Shown here one piece after another: positions 6,476-8,161 of a stretch of DNA of 8,161 bases. The position numbers were made by a program, and so were the translations under genes. This DNA is from Betaproteobacteria bacterium (GTDB lineage Bacteria > Pseudomonadota > Gammaproteobacteria > Burkholderiales > Burkholderiaceae_C). The notes under the pieces were generated by a model, which saw nothing but the letters and a program-made list of their open reading frames with translations, was not told the DNA's origin and did not search any database. Positions within the stretch are counted from its first letter, which is position 1. Each line of letters opens with the position of its first letter. The stretch covers positions 1 to 8,161 of the forward strand of contig CANFOR010000127.1 in assembly GCA_947448675.1 (NCBI GenBank). The letters run 5' to 3'.

Positions 6476-7269
6476 ACACCAAGGCCGCGGCGACGGGCGA
6501 AGCAGCGATTTTGCAATTGCTCAATGTCGAGAGCGCTTATGGCCCGATCAAGGCGATACGCGGGGTGAGTTTACAAGTGCGTCAAGGCGAAGTAGCCACT
6601 GTGCTGGGTTCCAATGGAGCTGGCAAAACGACGATTTTAAAAACCATCTCGGGCATCATCGACCCGCGCAGAGGCTCGATTACTTTCAAAGGGGCCGACA
6701 TCACGGCCAAAGACCCGGCCCACATCGTGCAACAGGGCCTCTCGCATGTGCCCGAGGGGCGCGAGGTTTTCCCCCTGCTGTCGGTACGCGACAACCTGCT
6801 CATGGGTGCCTACACCCGCCAAGACCGCGACGGCGTGGCCCGTGACATGGAGGCGGTGTACGCTTACTTTCCGATTTTGCGCGAGCGCATGGTGCAAGAC
6901 GCGGGCCTGCTGTCGGGTGGACAGCAGCAAATGCTGGCCATTAGCCGCGCGCTGATGGCCAGCCCCGATTTGATCTTGCTCGACGAGCCGAGCCTGGGCC
7001 TGTCGCCCAAACTCACCAAAGAAATTTTTGAAATTGTGGTGCGCATCAACCGCGAGCGTGGCACCACGATTTTGCTGGTCGAACAAAACGCCAACATGGC
7101 TTTGAACGCCGCCGACTATGGTTATGTTTTAGAAAATGGTCGCATCGTGATGGAAGACAGCTGCGCCCGCCTGCGCGAGAAAGACGACATCAAAGAGTTT
7201 TATCTAGGCATGAAAGACGAAGGTGTACGCGGCGAGCGACGCTGGAAAAAAAAGAAGAACTGGAGATAA
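6472..7269 (+). CDS. livF: Branched-chain amino acid-type ABC importer ATPase, LivF family
   Basis: A 265-residue cytoplasmic ATPase, partner of LivG. Walker A GSNGAGKTT is at 46-54. The LivF block HVPEGREVFPLLSVRDNLLMGAY spans 92-114. The signature LSGGQ is at 147-151 and Walker B LILLDE at 167-172. The H-loop position reads VEQN (203-206), with Gln where most ABC ATPases have His, which is normal for LivF. Compared with short LivF proteins it has a basic C-terminal extension, RGERRWKKKKNWR (253-265), similar to tails I recall from ligase-linked liv operons. The lysines are encoded by an A8G run (7246-7254) containing the in-frame heptamer A_AAA_AAG. The TAA stop lies 2 nt before the ligase start. 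The start is set by the GGAGGA ribosome site and the overlap with livG. Confidence 0.95.
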   Translation: MNTKAAATGEAAILQLLNVESAYGPIKAIRGVSLQVRQGEVATVLGSNGAGKTTILKTISGIIDPRRGSITFKGADITAKDPAHIVQQGLSHVPEGREVFPLLSVRDNLLMGAYTRQDRDGVARDMEAVYAYFPILRERMVQDAGLLSGGQQQMLAISRALMASPDLILLDEPSLGLSPKLTKEIFEIVVRINRERGTTILLVEQNANMALNAADYGYVLENGRIVMEDSCARLREKDDIKEFYLGMKDEGVRGERRWKKKKNWR

Positions 7270-7286
7270 GCATGACCCATCTCTGG
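7248..7286 (+). promoter_or_regulatory. Candidate -1 frameshift or translational-coupling signal at the livF-ligase junction
   Basis: A_AAA_AAG in the livF reading phase (7248-7254) is followed, after a 5-nt spacer, by a hairpin pairing 7260-7267 with 7279-7286 (six Watson-Crick and two G-U pairs, 11-nt loop). The stem holds the ligase ribosome site GGAGA (7262-7266), and the loop holds the ligase ATG (7272-7274). After a -1 slip the reading frame is open and joins the ligase frame through codons for EELEIS. A simpler reading is that the hairpin hides the ligase start until ribosomes finishing livF open it. The elements are seen directly; activity is untested. Confidence 0.35.
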
Positions 7287-8161
7287 AGCGCCACCCAAAC
7301 GCAAAGCAACACCGCAATTGTGTTGCCAGGCGACACCTTGCCCGCGATGTTTTGGAACGCCGTGCAAGCGCGCGCGGGCACGGTCTGGATGCGCCAAAAA
7401 GAACTCGGTATTTGGCGTGCCTGGACCTGGCAAGAAACCGCCCAGGCCGTGCGCGAGATCGGTAATGGCCTCTTGGCTCTGGGCTTTGTACAGCAACACA
7501 CCGCGTCGATCTTATCGAACACCGTGGTCGAATGGGTTTTAGCCGATTTGGCCGTGCTCTGTGCGGGTGGCGTGTCCAACGGTATTTACCCCACCGATGC
7601 GGCGTCCCAAGTGCAGTACCTGTGTGAAGACTCCAGCACGCGCATACTTTTTGTCGAAGACGATGAGCAGCTCGACAAAGCCTTAGAAGTGCGCGCAGAG
7701 CTGCCCTTGCTCAGCAAGATCATTGTTTTTGACATGGAGGGTTTGCGTAGTGTGAACGACCCCATGGTGATGAGCCTGGCCGACTTGCGCGCCCTGGGCC
7801 GGAGTTACGCGCCAAACCATGCCGGTGCATTGGACGCACGCAGTGCCGCCTGCCACAGCGAAGACCTGGCGATTTTGATCTATACCTCGGGCACCACCGG
7901 TAAGCCCAAAGGCGCGATGCACAGCCACCGCAACATCGTGCACACCGTGCGCGGCTACAACCAGCTCATACCGCAAAGCCATGCCGACGAACGCATGTGC
8001 TTTTTGCCGCTCTGCCATGTGGCCGAGCGGGTGGGTGGTGAATACCACGCGTTGTACGCCGGCGCAGTTTTGAATTTTGTAGAAAACCCCGAAACCGTTC
8101 CCGAGAACGTGCGCGAGATCGCCCCCACTGTGTTCACTGCTGTGCCACGCGTGTGGGAAAA
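7272..8161 (+). CDS. AMP-forming long-chain-type acyl-CoA synthetase, partial at 3' end
   Basis: The first 296 codons of an ANL-superfamily ligase that activates a carboxylic acid with ATP to an acyl-adenylate and then to acyl-CoA. The C-terminal half lies beyond the window. The start is the ATG at 7272, 2 nt after the livF stop, with GGAGA (7262-7266) 5 nt upstream. WTWQETAQAVREIGNGLLALG (51-71) and VLCAGGVSNGIYPTDAASQVQYLCEDSSTRILFVED (95-130) are typical of the large N-terminal domain. The ATP-binding P-loop YTSGTTGKPKG is at 204-214, and FLPLCHVAER (244-253) is the A4-type block of long-chain or related acyl-CoA synthetases. Co-transcription with the liv importer genes suggests it activates the imported acid. 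Similar ligases beside liv genes are usually annotated as long-chain fatty acid ligases without proof, so the substrate (fatty, aromatic or isoprenoid acid) is open. Confidence 0.93.
   Translation, partial: MTHLWSATQTQSNTAIVLPGDTLPAMFWNAVQARAGTVWMRQKELGIWRAWTWQETAQAVREIGNGLLALGFVQQHTASILSNTVVEWVLADLAVLCAGGVSNGIYPTDAASQVQYLCEDSSTRILFVEDDEQLDKALEVRAELPLLSKIIVFDMEGLRSVNDPMVMSLADLRALGRSYAPNHAGALDARSAACHSEDLAILIYTSGTTGKPKGAMHSHRNIVHTVRGYNQLIPQSHADERMCFLPLCHVAERVGGEYHALYAGAVLNFVENPETVPENVREIAPTVFTAVPRVWE

Noticed and set aside
6627..7010. LivF Gln in place of the H-loop His, and LivG lacking LSGGQ, as possible defects
   Set aside because: Both variants (VEQN in LivF, LPYG-type signature in LivG) are normal for these families and do not indicate loss of function.
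6637..7086. Minus-strand open frame of 149 codons opposite livF
   Set aside because: It is antisense to the Walker A to Walker B stretch of a clear ATPase and shows no independent signals.
1..8161. CRISPR arrays, tRNA/rRNA genes, insertion sequences, attachment sites or defence genes
   Set aside because: I saw no regular repeat-spacer pattern, no RNA gene signature, no transposase or integrase, and almost all of the window is accounted for by coding sequence of metabolic or transport families.

Overview
The window looks like chromosomal DNA of a betaproteobacterium, most probably Burkholderiales/Comamonadaceae (Rhodoferax, Limnohabitans, Polaromonas or Acidovorax type). The grounds are the GC-rich codon use, the protein families and their order, and an intergenic element at about 1816-1870 that resembles a short repeat I remember from Comamonadaceae genomes. 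No database search was possible, so the placement is inference.

Layout. (1) 1-1322, minus strand: an Atm1-type ABC exporter (fused membrane and ATPase domains), cut by the window edge just after its Walker A motif. (2) 1364-1771, plus strand: a YciA-like hotdog acyl-CoA thioesterase, divergent from the exporter. The 41-bp gap between the two start codons is almost filled by an inverted repeat that includes both ATGs. (3) 1772-1868: a convergent gap with three degenerate tandem units and a hairpin followed by a T-run, probably the thioesterase terminator. (4) 3625 down to 1869, minus strand: a two-gene unit encoding the DUF1446/AtuA domain and the small AtuA C-terminal-type domain as separate proteins joined by an ATGA overlap. 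(5) 3626-3726: a divergent promoter region. (6) 3727-8161, plus strand: livH, livM, livG and livF, each joined to the next by an ATGA overlap, then after 2 nt an AMP-forming acyl-CoA synthetase that runs off the window.

How the genes fit together. The plus-strand operon encodes the membrane and ATPase parts of a branched-chain amino acid/carboxylate (HAAT) importer, tightly coupled to an acyl-CoA ligase. This suggests uptake of an organic acid followed by CoA activation. No periplasmic binding protein is in the window. The divergent AtuA pair belongs to a family named after acyclic terpene catabolism and often found near acyl-CoA enzymes. A branched or isoprenoid-like acid substrate is therefore possible but not shown. 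The exporter and thioesterase are probably housekeeping genes (glutathione/thiol-conjugate or metal-related export; acyl-CoA pool control).

The window contains mostly known families. The two observations I would check first are a dnaX-like slippery heptamer with a hairpin at the livF/ligase junction, positioned so that a -1 frameshift would fuse LivF to the ligase, and the start-codon-to-start-codon inverted repeat between the exporter and thioesterase genes.
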